64,000 nt of DNA from Symbiodinium natans (taxonomy: Eukaryota > Sar > Dinophyceae > Suessiales > Symbiodiniaceae). Positions 54,776-64,000 of this stretch are shown here, piece by piece (positions within the stretch are counted from its first letter, which is position 1; each line of letters opens with the position of its first letter). The notes under the pieces were generated by a model that saw nothing but the letters and a program-made list of their open reading frames with translations, was not told the DNA's origin and did no database searches. Location: positions 127,716-191,715 of the forward strand of contig CAJNDS010002714.1 of assembly GCA_905221605.1 (NCBI GenBank), given 5' to 3'. The translations under genes were made by a program, and so were the position numbers.

Positions 54776-54910
54776 AGATCCCATTCAGATCCCACGCATG
54801 CGCCAGATCCACCGTGACTGGATCCAGCTCAAGCGCCCTCCACCCAAGCTTTGCAGCTGCAAGAAGCAGGCACGCCCGAGTCCCAAGCAACTGAAATCTC
54901 TAGTCCTCTA
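54776..54910 (+). CDS. Exon, basic with a CSC motif
   Basis: PIQIPRMRQIHRDWIQLKRP then PPKLCSCKKQARPSPKQL. Highly basic. The frame meets TAA soon after 54906, so this exon ends before it or could be terminal. Confidence 0.6.
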
Positions 54911-55437
54911 AGGTGCCGTTTTTGGAGCTCCTTCTGTAAATTAAGATTTGTCTGGCAACCACAAGCCCTAATCCCTTCCCCCCTTCCCTGCAGTTCCCGG
55001 CAAGATTTGATCTTAGAGCCGCTATCTTGGAGCGGTCTTCCACACTTGTTGGGTCGCTTTGAGAGCCCTCTTTATGGGCCACGCAGCAGGTGGAAAGTTG
55101 CCTTCGTGACACGTAGAGCGTAACCTGCAGAGTGTGAGTCGCAGATCTCAAGATGCACGCACAGGAGTGGGGTCACGAGTGCCCCTGTGGCATTACCTGC
55201 AAAAGAGTCGCGAGACCTGACGTGTGGGGCGTGGACCAGTGAGACGCTTGAGAGAGCTACATGGCGACGGCCTCCGAGAGGGCCGTACAAAGTACTTAGG
55301 AACGATCGTCTAGATGCTTGTAGGCCAAGGTCGCTGTGCATCTAAGGTACAAGGCTATGTTTGGAGGTAATGTCGGAGCTCCCCGAACACCAAACTCTGC
55401 GCCTTTACAGCCTAGAAAGTCAATCCGAGTGCACACC

Positions 55438-55514
55438 CTAGTTTTCAACTAGTTTTCAACTAGTTTTCAACTAGTTTTCAACTAGTTTTCAGCTAGTTTT
55501 CAACTAGTTTTCAA
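55438..55514. repeat. 11-base minisatellite CTAGTTTTCAA, 7 units
   Basis: Seven head-to-tail units; one carries a single A-to-G change. Confidence 0.97.
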
Positions 55515-56270
55515 CTGTTCATGGGACCGAGAGGTTGTCCAAAAGGCAGCGCGCCTTGCAATTCGTGCAGCCAGCAGCGGACCCTTGTCGCAGCCTGGGG
55601 GGGTCCCTCGAAATTATCTCCAATAGATCCCAAGAGGCGATAGCGCGTGTGGCCCTACGTCGGTGGTGTTGACAGTGGCACATGTGCTACGCATCACTCA
55701 TGATCCATGTGTGCGATAGGGTATATTGAGCAACCCACAAATCTCGGTCTTTGCTGCTTGTTCTTGAAGGTCTGTTGTAATGGAGCCCAGGAAGGAAATC
55801 GGGCCCCTCCATCCATGGCTGCGACATGTCCTGACCCGTGATTTTTTCGGAAGAGCCGGGTGAAGAGCAGCTCTGTGCGGGATGAGTTTCAAGCTTGATC
55901 CTTAGCACTCGGATTGGAGGGTGAGGTTTGGAAGGCAGTAGGAGCCTGCTAGGAGGTTTGAGGACTTGAAATCCTGAGCATGCCTTGTGTGCCCCTTGTG
56001 TGCGTCCCCGTAGCGTGGTCCAACCCACAGAAAAAGCGAGAAGCTACGCACCATTTCATGGAACAGAAGCGTTAAGGTGTTAAGCTCATGGCCGTGCGCC
56101 AGCCGATCTGGGGATAGGAGCGATAGGAGCGACAGGAGGTCAGAGTCGACAAACTGCCAGTTTTTGTCGGGAGGAATCAAGTTGGGTGTTTGGGGCTTCT
56201 TTGCCTGGCTTTTCCGTGGGGAGTCTCCCCTGGGTGTCCTGAGCACTCCCGGATCCATCAAGTCTCAAAC

Positions 56271-56302
56271 CTACCCCAACCCTAAACCACCCTAAACCCT
56301 GA
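56271..56302. repeat. CCCTAAA telomere-like run
   Basis: Two CCCTAAAC words with degenerate neighbours. Confidence 0.75.
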
Positions 56303-56720
56303 AGCTCCACGTCCAGCAGCTTCGCAAAGTCCGGACAAACCTTGTGCTGCAGTGCAGGTAGTGCCATGTACGGAAGTGCTCCGGAATTGGGTTCGACTTG
56401 GGGTTTGCTACAGAGCCCTGCCGTCAACTTCGCATCCAGACTAGGCCAAGGTAGCTAGCTGCCTACGCTACACCGTTGGGCCAAACAGGAGGTGAGTGCC
56501 ATGCAATACGTGGTCCATATAGTCGCTTGCGCGTGCACCCGTGCTCGAACGCACGAATGTGAACGTGCGCGTGTCAAGTCTGGGCATGTCAGGACAATGC
56601 AGGACGTCCAGCTATCGTAGAACACGCTGGAAGCACTCTGAAATGTAATGAGATTGTGGGTTATTGCTTGTTATTGCTACTTTTCAGTTGGAAATTGGAA
56701 ATATGTATTGTGGAGAGCAG

Positions 56721-56834
56721 GAGCTAGTTTGTGTGGCAAACCCCAAGTCGCCAATGGCGCGGTGCAAAGCCTGGAGACCACCTGCCGGGGGTGGCGGTGC
56801 AGGGCATTGCGAGAAATGCCACGAGTTTGCTGAA
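56721..56834 (+). CDS. Exon, Cys-rich, 38 codons
   Basis: GCAG|G acceptor and GAA|GA donor. ELVCVANPKSPMARCKAW, a Pro/Gly stretch, then GHCEKCHEFAE. The four Cys with C-x-x-C and His could bind zinc. Family unknown. Confidence 0.65.
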
Positions 56835-57023
56835 GACTGGATTGGAGGGTCTATAGGAGGGTTATGTAGAATCCTCTACTCTAGGGCTTCCTTGTCTTTG
56901 CGTTCCATCTTGGGTGCTCCTTGTTCTCGGTATATCGAGATCTTTCCGCTTCGAGTTTCTGTGGATGGGTGAACCTCAGGTATCGGCGTACAGAGAAGTG
57001 TCCCATCACCCCAGCATCCTGAG

Positions 57024-57083
57024 TTCGTCGTCACGGACGGCTCTGACGCAAAGTATGCCCCTCTCTACAGCGCTCTTGAAAAG
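57024..57083 (+). CDS. Exon, 20 codons
   Basis: FVVTDGSDAKYAPLYSALEK with a GC donor. The acceptor is TGAG followed by T, or lies further upstream. Confidence 0.6.
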
Positions 57084-57741
57084 GCCCTAAACATGCAGCT
57101 CACAGCAACTACGGATCCTTCCGCCTGCTGCCGCTGTCCCGAAGTGTTTTGTTCCGGGAACCACTGGGCCGGACGCTCCTCGCCGGGGCCCCACGCTCAG
57201 TTGATGACATGCGCTTTCACGGCTCCTTCTGAGATCTGAAATTCGGAAATCATGGGGGAAATGCGACTCCTTCAAATTTCTCAGGGTCAGTCGCTGAAGA
57301 CACCGAGTTGTTTCATTTAGTCGTAGTTGTGTCCATCCAAAGTGGGTCCGACACCAGCATACAGTGGCGTTCGACACTGCTTCGATGCATCCAAGCGCGG
57401 GTTGATGGATGAATTCAGGGTAGGCGCAGCAAGCAAGTGTAAGCCTCAGAATAGCTCACTTGCTCGAAGCCCCAAGTCGCTTGAGTGACCCGGCAGATCA
57501 GAATCCGAGACATGTCGAGACATTGCCACTGTCAAGACGCAGGGAACGCAATCCAGGCCCTAAGAATCTATCTTGACCAGTGCCCGATTCCTGCGCCTTC
57601 GTCTTGCACCTTAGTCCCCTTAGTCTGGCACCTTCAAGGTGCTACCGTTGCGCCATCTGGGGCCACAATTATACGCTTCAAGGGCCCCGACAATACGCAG
57701 CAAGCCTCGTTAAGCCTTAAGCTTGACGCTGATGCTTTCAG

Positions 57742-57830
57742 GTCCCGAAATCATGGCGGCACCGGTAGGGCAGCTGGCTGTGGACGAATACGGCATCCTC
57801 GATGCAAGCTGTCATGTTCAGATGGGCGAG
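57742..57830 (+). CDS. Exon, about 29 codons
   Basis: TTCAG|G acceptor; PEIMAAPVGQLAVDEYGILD then ASCHVQMGEGG. Donor approximate. Confidence 0.65.
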
Positions 57831-57878
57831 GGGGGGCGAGTTTGATTCATTTGGGGTAGCAATTTTCTGAACCAGAAG

Positions 57879-57927
57879 GTCCTGAGGGTGAAGGAGATGT
57901 CTTGGCTTTTCGCTCTCGATGGCGCAG
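57879..57927 (+). CDS. Exon, 16 codons
   Basis: GAAG|G acceptor and GCAG|GT donor. VLRVKEMSWLFALDGA; the leftover G matches the next exon. Confidence 0.6.
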
Positions 57928-58223
57928 GTTTCCCGAGCACCCTCAACCCAACTCCAAAAAGGCGCTGCTGCACTCTGAAGTCACTGAAGGCGCTTGATGC
58001 TAACTTGAGCACATTTCGGTGTTCGGGAGGCTCAGCATATCATACATTTCTCCCCCAAAAAGGAAGCTTGGAGGATGCTTCGAACGCTTTCAAGGTTGAA
58101 GGCTTCAGAGAGCCTTAGAAACTTTCGAATCCCTAGAGGCCTTAGGCACAGCCTTCCTTACAGTTCCCAATTTTTGTGGCCAGGGCTAGGAGGGCCCCCA
58201 AATTGCCCCCCGCTTTCGCCGAG

Positions 58224-58275
58224 GCAACCCCTTCATCATCCTTGAGGTGCCAAGGGATGTTGTGGTTTTTGAGTG
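58224..58275 (+). CDS. Exon, beta-rich
   Basis: CGAG|G acceptor; NPFIILEVPRDVVVFE. Its first two bases complete the codon begun at 57927, giving DGAGNPFIILEV. Confidence 0.65.
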
Positions 58276-58300
58276 GTGCTGAGTGGTGCTGAGTGGTACT
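58271..58300. repeat. 10-base repeat GAGTGGTGCT, 3 units
   Basis: Three units, the last with one change, overlapping the donor end of the preceding exon. Confidence 0.9.
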
Positions 58301-58692
58301 TCGAGGTACTTGCGCTGTAGCCTGAAGCCGTTGGCAGTCCTCCTCAGTCATTGCTCGCGGTTCTCTGTTTTGACCGTGCCGCTCGGACCCAATACCCTTG
58401 CCTCCTCAACGCTCTGACCGCGAAAGGAGTGCTGAAACAGACGTCCGTGTGCTCGGCAGCTGCTTTGGCTCATGGGTCCGGGCGTAGTTGTGGCCCTGCT
58501 TTCGAGCATCGGCAGCTGGAGCTGGGAGCCCTAATTGTCTGTGCGCCGTGGTCTTTGTGGTTTGAGAAGCTCACTCACTGAATATCATAGCCAACGGAAC
58601 TGCCTCGCCACCCTAGGGCTGAGCATCGTTCGTGGCTCGGGTTGTGTGTTGGAGCCGCCGCGACACCCTGATTTCACATTCCGCCGGACCAG

Positions 58693-58740
58693 GCGATGGA
58701 GGAAGAGGAAGAAGTGCCCATGGATGATGCTCCAGAGGAG
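58693..58740 (+). CDS. Exon, strongly acidic
   Basis: CCAG|G acceptor and GAG|GC donor; 16 codons, AMEEEEEVPMDDAPEE. Confidence 0.7.
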
Positions 58741-59151
58741 GCACGGGGTCTTGGAGTGTGTTTCTGATTCAGAGTTCAGCCACAGAGCAATCCAAGATTT
58801 TATCAAACAGGCAACTGGGGATGGAAGTGCTACCCACTGCGGTGGCAAGAAGGGGTGGGAAAGGCTTTCAGCGTTCATGAGGCCTTCGCTCCCACAAGAG
58901 CACTATAGGCATCACGTGAAGCAACGCTCGAATGCGACAACCAGGTAGCCAGCAGCGGCGATGTCTGCAAAAGCTGTGTACTTTGTAAGTGCCCCCTTGA
59001 GCCAGGAGTTAAAGACCCGAAGCCCAAATGCGCTGTGCTTGCACCGTGTCTGGGCCGTAGGTAATGAACTTTAAGGCTTTCACGGCTAGCCCTTACTTCC
59101 GCATCCCGCAGCGCAGACCCATTTGCCCTTTGTCAGCCCCTGTCCTTGCAG

Positions 59152-59190
59152 GGGTTTGGGGAAGACCTGCCCGAAGAGCCGATGGAGCTG
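59152..59190 (+). CDS. Exon, acidic
   Basis: TGCAG|G acceptor; GFGEDLPEEPMEL. The in-frame TGA at 59215 limits it. Confidence 0.5.
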
Positions 59191-59306
59191 CCTTGCCGGC
59201 ATTCCGCTGCGGGATGAGGTCTTCGGGAGTTGAAGAGAGGAGTTTTATGAGAGCAATGCGCCACTACTGGGTCTGACGTCATCCGTGAATTCTGCATTCC
59301 TTGCAG

Positions 59307-59381
59307 AACTCCTCCATGCACCGTTCAAGGAACGAAGAAGTTCTTCTTGATGGCACCGAGCTTCCTGCAGAGGGAGAGGAG
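59307..59381 (+). CDS. Exon, about 25 codons
   Basis: TTGCAG acceptor followed by A; NSSMHRSRNEEVLLDGTE then LPAEGE. Donor approximate. Confidence 0.55.
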
Positions 59382-59765
59382 GTAGCGTGGTGGTGCACTT
59401 TGCAGGGTTCAACAAACGGGGTTTCAGGTTGACTCTGTGAGCCCAGAATCAGCTTGGATGCTAAGATTGAACACTGCGACCTCACTTGTTGGCCAGCACG
59501 TTCGACGAAGCTGTGTAGAGGGAAGTTAGAGGACGGGAAAATTAAGAGCTCGGTAGACTTTAAACACGCAGCTCTCCGATCAAGCCGGTTATGCTCGTGC
59601 AGACTGTAGGGATAAAGGGCAGACCTGGGATACGGCACGTCACATCGTCGGAGTCCTGAACCTTTTTCAACAGTGCTCTGCGTGACTGTCACGCTACTGC
59701 TTCACCGCACTACAGTGTCACTACAGACTCCAAAGGCATTGCAATCCCATTCCAGTAGTGGCCAG

Positions 59766-59829
59766 GAGTTTCTGGAAGATGCCGCAGGCGATGCGGACGC
59801 AGAGCTCTTTGCAACTTCGCTGACAAGCT
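59766..59829 (+). CDS. Exon, acidic
   Basis: CCAG|G acceptor; EFLEDAAGDADAELFATSLT. Donor approximate. Confidence 0.55.
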
Positions 59830-60120
59830 CGCGGCATGGGGCCTTTTTTGGGGTCCTGGGGTGCAGTTGGGGTGCTTGGAGGAGCAGGCTCGCGCATCCC
59901 ACCGACGAGGTAATCCGGGGGCGATTGGGGTTTCTTATAGCGCAATCGGCAATCGACGATCCAGTGAGACAATAATGAAACAACTTATGCCGAACTACAC
60001 ACCTTTTAACAGGTCTTGTGTTTGCTCCTTGCAAAAACCCAAACCCTGAGTAGAAGAGGAGGCTTCTATTGCACACAGGGCGTCACGAGAAGGGAATCTG
60101 TGATAATCTGCGTTGCCCAG

Positions 60121-60195
60121 GAGGAGCCTCAATTAGATGAGGCGGTTGCATCGGAGGAGCTCTCATTGGATCCCAAGTCTGGGGGCTTTTGGCAG
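60121..60195 (+). CDS. Exon, acidic
   Basis: CCCAG|G acceptor; EEPQLDEAVASEELSLDPKS then GGFWQ. Donor approximate. Confidence 0.6.
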
Positions 60196-60260
60196 GGTCG
60201 GAGGGAGTATCTGCAGCTTTAGGACCTCAGTCGCATCCTTACAACTTGTTCATTTTTCAG

Positions 60261-60328
60261 GATGGCAGTCGCTTTGCGCGGCTGCATGTAGTCCTGCACT
60301 TTGCAGCCAGAGTCGAGAAACCCAAGTG
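60261..60328 (+). CDS. Exon, or possible C-terminal end
   Basis: TTCAG|G acceptor; DGSRFARLHVVLHFAARVEK then PK and a TGA. It either splices at a GC or GT donor before the stop or ends a protein here. Confidence 0.55.
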
Positions 60329-60482
60329 ATGCTCGAAGCCACAGCGGCCTGCGGCGTCTCGTGTGCGGCAGACCCCGGTTCATTTCCTGCACTCCAGCAA
60401 CCACTGTTGTGGTGCATGGTCCACACCCTTGGCAAAGCCTTGACCATCCCAACAACATTTTGCCGTGAAAGTTTCCTTGCAG

Positions 60483-60536
60483 GAGATTCCGCAGTGGATA
60501 AAAGACGCTTTCAAGCCGCGCGGTCCCTTGGTTGAA
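60483..60536 (+). CDS. Exon, 18 codons
   Basis: TGCAG|G acceptor and GAA|GT donor. EIPQWIKDAFKPRGPLVE. Confidence 0.7.
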
Positions 60537-61003
60537 GTGGCTTGACCGGCTTGACAACTTGGTCTTGGAGTTTAGTGACTGTGGCCAGCTTTCACCGTGC
60601 TAGACTGGTACATGTCCTGCAGGTTGCTAAGAGTGAAGGGTTGTCTATGATGCTGTTGTGTTCAATCTGCCCTGAACATAAACTCACCGGCGCATGTGCA
60701 CCTTTTGCAGATAACGGCAGATTTGCCATCTCCCTCCGACAGATGCTGCAGACAGCCACTTGGCGGCACGTTCTCCTGAGACAGCACTGCCACCATCACA
60801 GCTAGTGCCAGACAGCAGTCGTTCTCTCAAACCAACTTGCGCCCGAACCAGCTCCTGGCCTAACCTGGATGTCCTGACTCTTGTCTTTTCATCGGATGAG
60901 AGCTTGAAGCCAGGCAGAGTGAGACTCCAATGGGACTTGAGGTCAGTGGGTGGCGGTGGGTGAAATTGACCATGGCGGCGCACCAAAAAGCCCCCAGCCC
61001 GAG

Positions 61004-61051
61004 GATGAAGATGCGCGGTACTTCTGCGCTGAGTTCGATCGCCGGATAGAG
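61004..61051 (+). CDS. Exon, 16 codons
   Basis: CCGAG|G acceptor and GAG|GA donor. DEDARYFCAEFDRRIE. Confidence 0.65.
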
Positions 61052-61210
61052 GAGGCCCCCACCCTTCTTAGTCTGTCTTTCTTGAGCCCTTTCGTATGGG
61101 CTGTATGTGATTTTTGTAGCCACAAAAGCCAGAAGCCGAAATCGGCATGTAGGATGTTGTGCGCAGGCCGCAAAGTGTAGTTCAGCCCGCGAGTGGTCTT
61201 CGGGGCAGCT

Positions 61211-61254
61211 GCTTCGCAGTGCTTCGCAGCGCTTTGCAGCAGCGCTTCGCAGCC
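61211..61254. repeat. GCTTCGCAG-type short tandem repeat
   Basis: About four imperfect units just upstream of the next acceptor. Confidence 0.9.
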
Positions 61255-61273
61255 AACCCTTGCTCTGCACCAG

Positions 61274-61337
61274 GCGGTGGCCAAGGCTGAAACACTGGTT
61301 CTGGAAGATGTCGACATCTCACAGACGCTTGTCGAAT
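61274..61337 (+). CDS. Exon, 21 codons
   Basis: CACCAG|G acceptor and GT donor. AVAKAETLVLEDVDISQTLV then E. Confidence 0.7.
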
Positions 61338-61841
61338 GTGTAGGATGTGGACTTTTTTGAACTTGTCTAAGCTTCCTGACTTTGCACGTTTCTGGTGGTC
61401 CCAAATTGCGATGCAAGAACTTCCGCTCTCTCCGGGGTCTGAGCTCCACCCTCAGAAGTGTGGCCCCTTACCGGAGGCCCCTTCCCGGAAGCCTGACACG
61501 AGGAATCCCATTCCGACCGAGCACTTAGAGACCATGTCCCTGAGCTGCGTTTAGCCAGATTAGATAGAAAATCGGACAATGTTAGATGCATCTGCAAAGT
61601 GAGCAAAAGACTAGATGAGCAAAGGTAGGCATGTCATGTGTGCGAAGGCAGAGGCTTGCATAGCCTTCAGTCGCCTTCTCAACCCGGAGCTCCCCGCCCA
61701 ACAACGAAAGCTGGGCGGACCATACAACATCCTGTCGAGTAGGGCCACAAATCTGCCGAAGTGAAGACCTGTAGGTAGTAGTCTCAAGAAGCACTCTGCG
61801 GTGTTGTCAGAATCTGTCAGAATCCCTTGTCAGGTTTAGCA

Positions 61842-61940
61842 GCATGTCCTCGGAGAGTGTTCACGTCCAGCGCCTGCGAGCGTTCGGCATTGCCACCTTT
61901 GATGACACTGCCGCGATCTTGCTAGCTGGGTGGCTACAAG
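61842..61940 (+). CDS. Exon, about 32 codons
   Basis: GCAG acceptor followed by C; SSESVHVQRLRAFGIATFDD then TAAILLAGWLQ. Donor GC near 61940. An ATG at the front would also allow a first exon. Confidence 0.6.
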
Positions 61941-62283
61941 GCCAGGGCACTCTCCGGGCGACTGTGCAATCAAGCATCTTTTGTGTGTGCGTGGCATGTC
62001 CACCGCATTGAAGCCCTTCAAGTGGATGCGATCCCTTTCTGCTGACATTTGGGCATCGATTGCTAAACCCAGTCCCAATGGCCACTTGTTGGCAGAGCTG
62101 TTGCCCAGGAGTCACGGCCTCCAACGCCCCGCACGAGCTCCACCTCAGCAACATGCTGGCATTTGAAGGATTTCGTGAAAGAGCTTAATATGCGAGTGCA
62201 TGCGATGAAGCACCAAAGATCAACATGGCACGGAGCCGGGTGGGACCTGTGGGACGTTACGGGATCTCAGACTTCGGGGCTGA

Positions 62284-62323
62284 GGAGGTCTGCGGAGGTC
62301 TGCGGAGGTCTGCGGAGGTCTGA
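62284..62323. repeat. 10-base minisatellite GGAGGTCTGC, 4 units
   Basis: Four head-to-tail units, the last with a changed final base. Confidence 0.95.
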
Positions 62324-62604
62324 GGCCTGCAAGCCGTGCAATCCGTGCAAGCTGCTCCAAAGCGTGGTGCTCCTGAGGTGACTGCGCGCTGACAGCGGTC
62401 GGTTTCCGGGCAATCCTGGCCCCTTGGGACAGAAAGTTTTCCCGTCGTTAAGGAGGGCTTCGCATCGCGGCTTCTTTCACAGAAAGGGCGGGAAGAGGCT
62501 CGGAGATGCGAAAGGCTCAATGAATTGTGCTTTGTTCTTTTTTTGGCGTCAGTTTGTGGCTCTTCCACTGCAAGTCATCCTGTGCAGAATGTTCAGTCAA
62601 CCAG

Positions 62605-62770
62605 CTCTGAACCCTGACTCGCCAGACCCCGGAAATGCCACATCACAGGATGCCCTGACCGACAGTGTTGTTTTTCCAGCGCCGGACCCGCGCAACCCCG
62701 AACGTGGACAGCTGCCCCTCTACATGCGGGCGCCGTGGCTTGATGGGGGCCCGGCATCCCAAAAGGAAGC
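62605..62770 (+). CDS. Possible exon, Pro/Asp-rich
   Basis: Open frame NPDSPDPGNATSQDALTDSV then DPRNPERGQLPLYMRAPW. Splice sites not fixed; edges approximate. Confidence 0.45.
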
Positions 62771-63011
62771 ACGGGCCGGACCTTGATTAGCATGTCAGGC
62801 GGCTCTTTCGGCAAAGTGTCCGGGTTGGAGGTTCGGGGTTGTCCTTGCTCAAGTCAAGGTTCATCGGGGTCTCTTCAAAACCTGCTGCAACCGGGAATTT
62901 CAAGTGTAAGAATATTCGCAGGCCGTGCTTCAGTAGATTTAGGGAAGTGGAAGCGATGGTTTTGATTGAGAGGATTTGCCTTCAGTTGTGGAATGTTGTG
63001 GGCAGCTTCAG

Positions 63012-63105
63012 GTGGAGGGCAACTACATCGACACTTCCGTCCTTCAGTCTGCAGTGGATGATGGTCTGGCCATCACCATGACCAAGACTGGCGGCCCCCG
63101 AGAAA
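63012..63105 (+). CDS. Last exon recognised
   Basis: TTCAG|G acceptor; VEGNYIDTSVLQSAVDDGLA then ITMTKTGGP. A GA donor may follow near 63102. No stop is convincingly terminal. Confidence 0.65.
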
Positions 63106-64000
63106 GAATTTCAGCCTTTCAACTGGTCTTGAGGTCACCGGGTAGCAGGTTTTAGGAGAACGGAAACTCCGGTCGTCGACGTGACGGCGGCTCTCTGAGC
63201 ACCAAGATGAACCTACACAGTTGCCTTAAGCTCCTTGTTACTGTTTGGGGATGCTTACTTTGGGAGATGCTCGCAGTGCTGAGCTGCTCAGAAGGCGATT
63301 CTGGTTGATCTCTGCTCTCAGCCCTCGAAGATGCCACGCCAACGCTTGTGTACTGCTTTCGCAAAGGCTTACCAGCTTTGTCTTGGAAGCTTGGTGGAAG
63401 CTTCTGTTGCCAGAACGTGCCGTCGTAGCTCCCGCGGGAGAAATCGTCGAAATCGTGCTGAAACCAACGCCCTGCCCCCCCCCCCTCCCCCCCCCAAAGC
63501 AGTGCTGCGTGCATCTATGTCAATAAACCCGACAGAGCCCCCAACTCCGGGAATCACCGGGCCCCGAAGCTGTAAAACGAGTAGTAAAGCATCGAACCTG
63601 GAAAACACCCAGAGCCGCCTAGAGCCGCCTAAGCCTAAGCCATCCGAAGCTGAGGCCTGGGCCATTCAGACACGGCGAAGTGCCGGCTACTGGTCCGAAG
63701 CGCCCTGGACTCTGAGCGGATACACACAAAAGGCCAACTAGCAGTAACTAGCCCATCAAGCAACAACCACTAAACGAGATCTCTAGCAGGTTCAAGGGGC
63801 TCAAGGCGCCCAGCAAGCGAAACCGGGCCTCTCCCGGCTCCGAGCCCTCTCGGCTTGTTCTTCCGATTTCTTCTGGCTTTGGGGGGGCTTCTGGAGGAGC
63901 CGAGGAGGCCCCTCCTGCCTTCCCGGCTTCCTTCCCTTCTTGGCTTCTGGCTTTCTTGGCTCTGGATGGCATTGGCAAAAAAGAGAGGTTTGCGACTGAA
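63106..64000. other. Right edge, no exon recognised
   Basis: C-rich tracts at 63474-63496. Frames on both strands are short or low in complexity. The gene model may continue past the window. Confidence 0.4.

Larger units (their letters stand above)
20658..63105 (+). other. Giant multi-exon gene model: RCC1-repeat protein with long helical/acidic C-terminal part (possibly more than one gene)
   Basis: This entry groups the plus-strand exons listed below. The first half codes for RCC1 repeats, seven of which normally make a beta-propeller used for protein binding or as a nucleotide exchange factor. After 32.5 kb the exons code for linkers, helices and acidic runs with no family I can name. Most junctions follow AG|G, with GT, GC or GA donors. 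Several joins restore RCC1 blades exactly, such as 27261 to 27776, 28730 to 29331 to 29884, and 32295 to 32498 to 32821 to 33044. From about 33.3 kb on nearly every exon is a multiple of three and phase 0, so phase is compatible throughout but cannot prove a single transcript. The ATG at 20658 is a plausible start; a TGA lies upstream in frame. No stop or last exon was recognised. Introns of 100-2,000 bases between exons hold only the repeats listed. Confidence 0.6.

Overview
The window looks like nuclear DNA of a dinoflagellate, most like Symbiodiniaceae or a relative. This is inferred from three things. (1) It has a very long plus-strand gene cut into dozens of tiny exons. (2) Exon junctions read best when the intron ends in AG followed by G and begins with GT, GC or GA, a known dinoflagellate habit. 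(3) It carries an intact copia-type retrotransposon with a very long polyprotein. No prokaryotic operon, ribosome binding site, CRISPR array, rRNA or convincing tRNA was seen. Most long reading frames outside the features listed are chance frames in GC-rich DNA. All splice models were read by eye and have no transcript support.

Layout. 1-9.2 kb: minus-strand Ty1/copia-type element with one 2,665-codon Gag-PR-IN-RT-RNaseH frame, a small frame in its leader and a large unexplained C-terminal extension; the downstream end lies at or beyond base 1. 9.3-10.5 kb: nested diverged repeats. 10.5-15.2 kb: no convincing gene, with a large AT-rich microsatellite block at 11.2-11.6 kb. 15.2-19.2 kb: scattered candidate exons on the plus strand, including a tandemly duplicated pair that encodes an acidic coiled-coil motif. 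20.6-33.3 kb: exons of an RCC1-repeat protein, about 15 repeat halves, enough for two seven-bladed propellers. 34.6-63.1 kb: about 50 more plus-strand exons, mostly symmetric (phase 0 to phase 0), coding for helical, charged and acidic segments of unknown family. Reading phase runs on from the RCC1 exons into these, so one giant gene of more than 42 kb is possible, but two or more genes cannot be excluded. No terminal exon was recognised.

The introns carry minisatellites, homopolymer tracts, degenerate CCCTAAA telomere-like runs, strong hairpins and a 55-base dispersed repeat. The clearest oddities are the giant symmetric-exon gene with mixed GT/GC/GA donors, the copia polyprotein's extra ~690 residues, and the duplicated exon pair at 15.3-15.8 kb.
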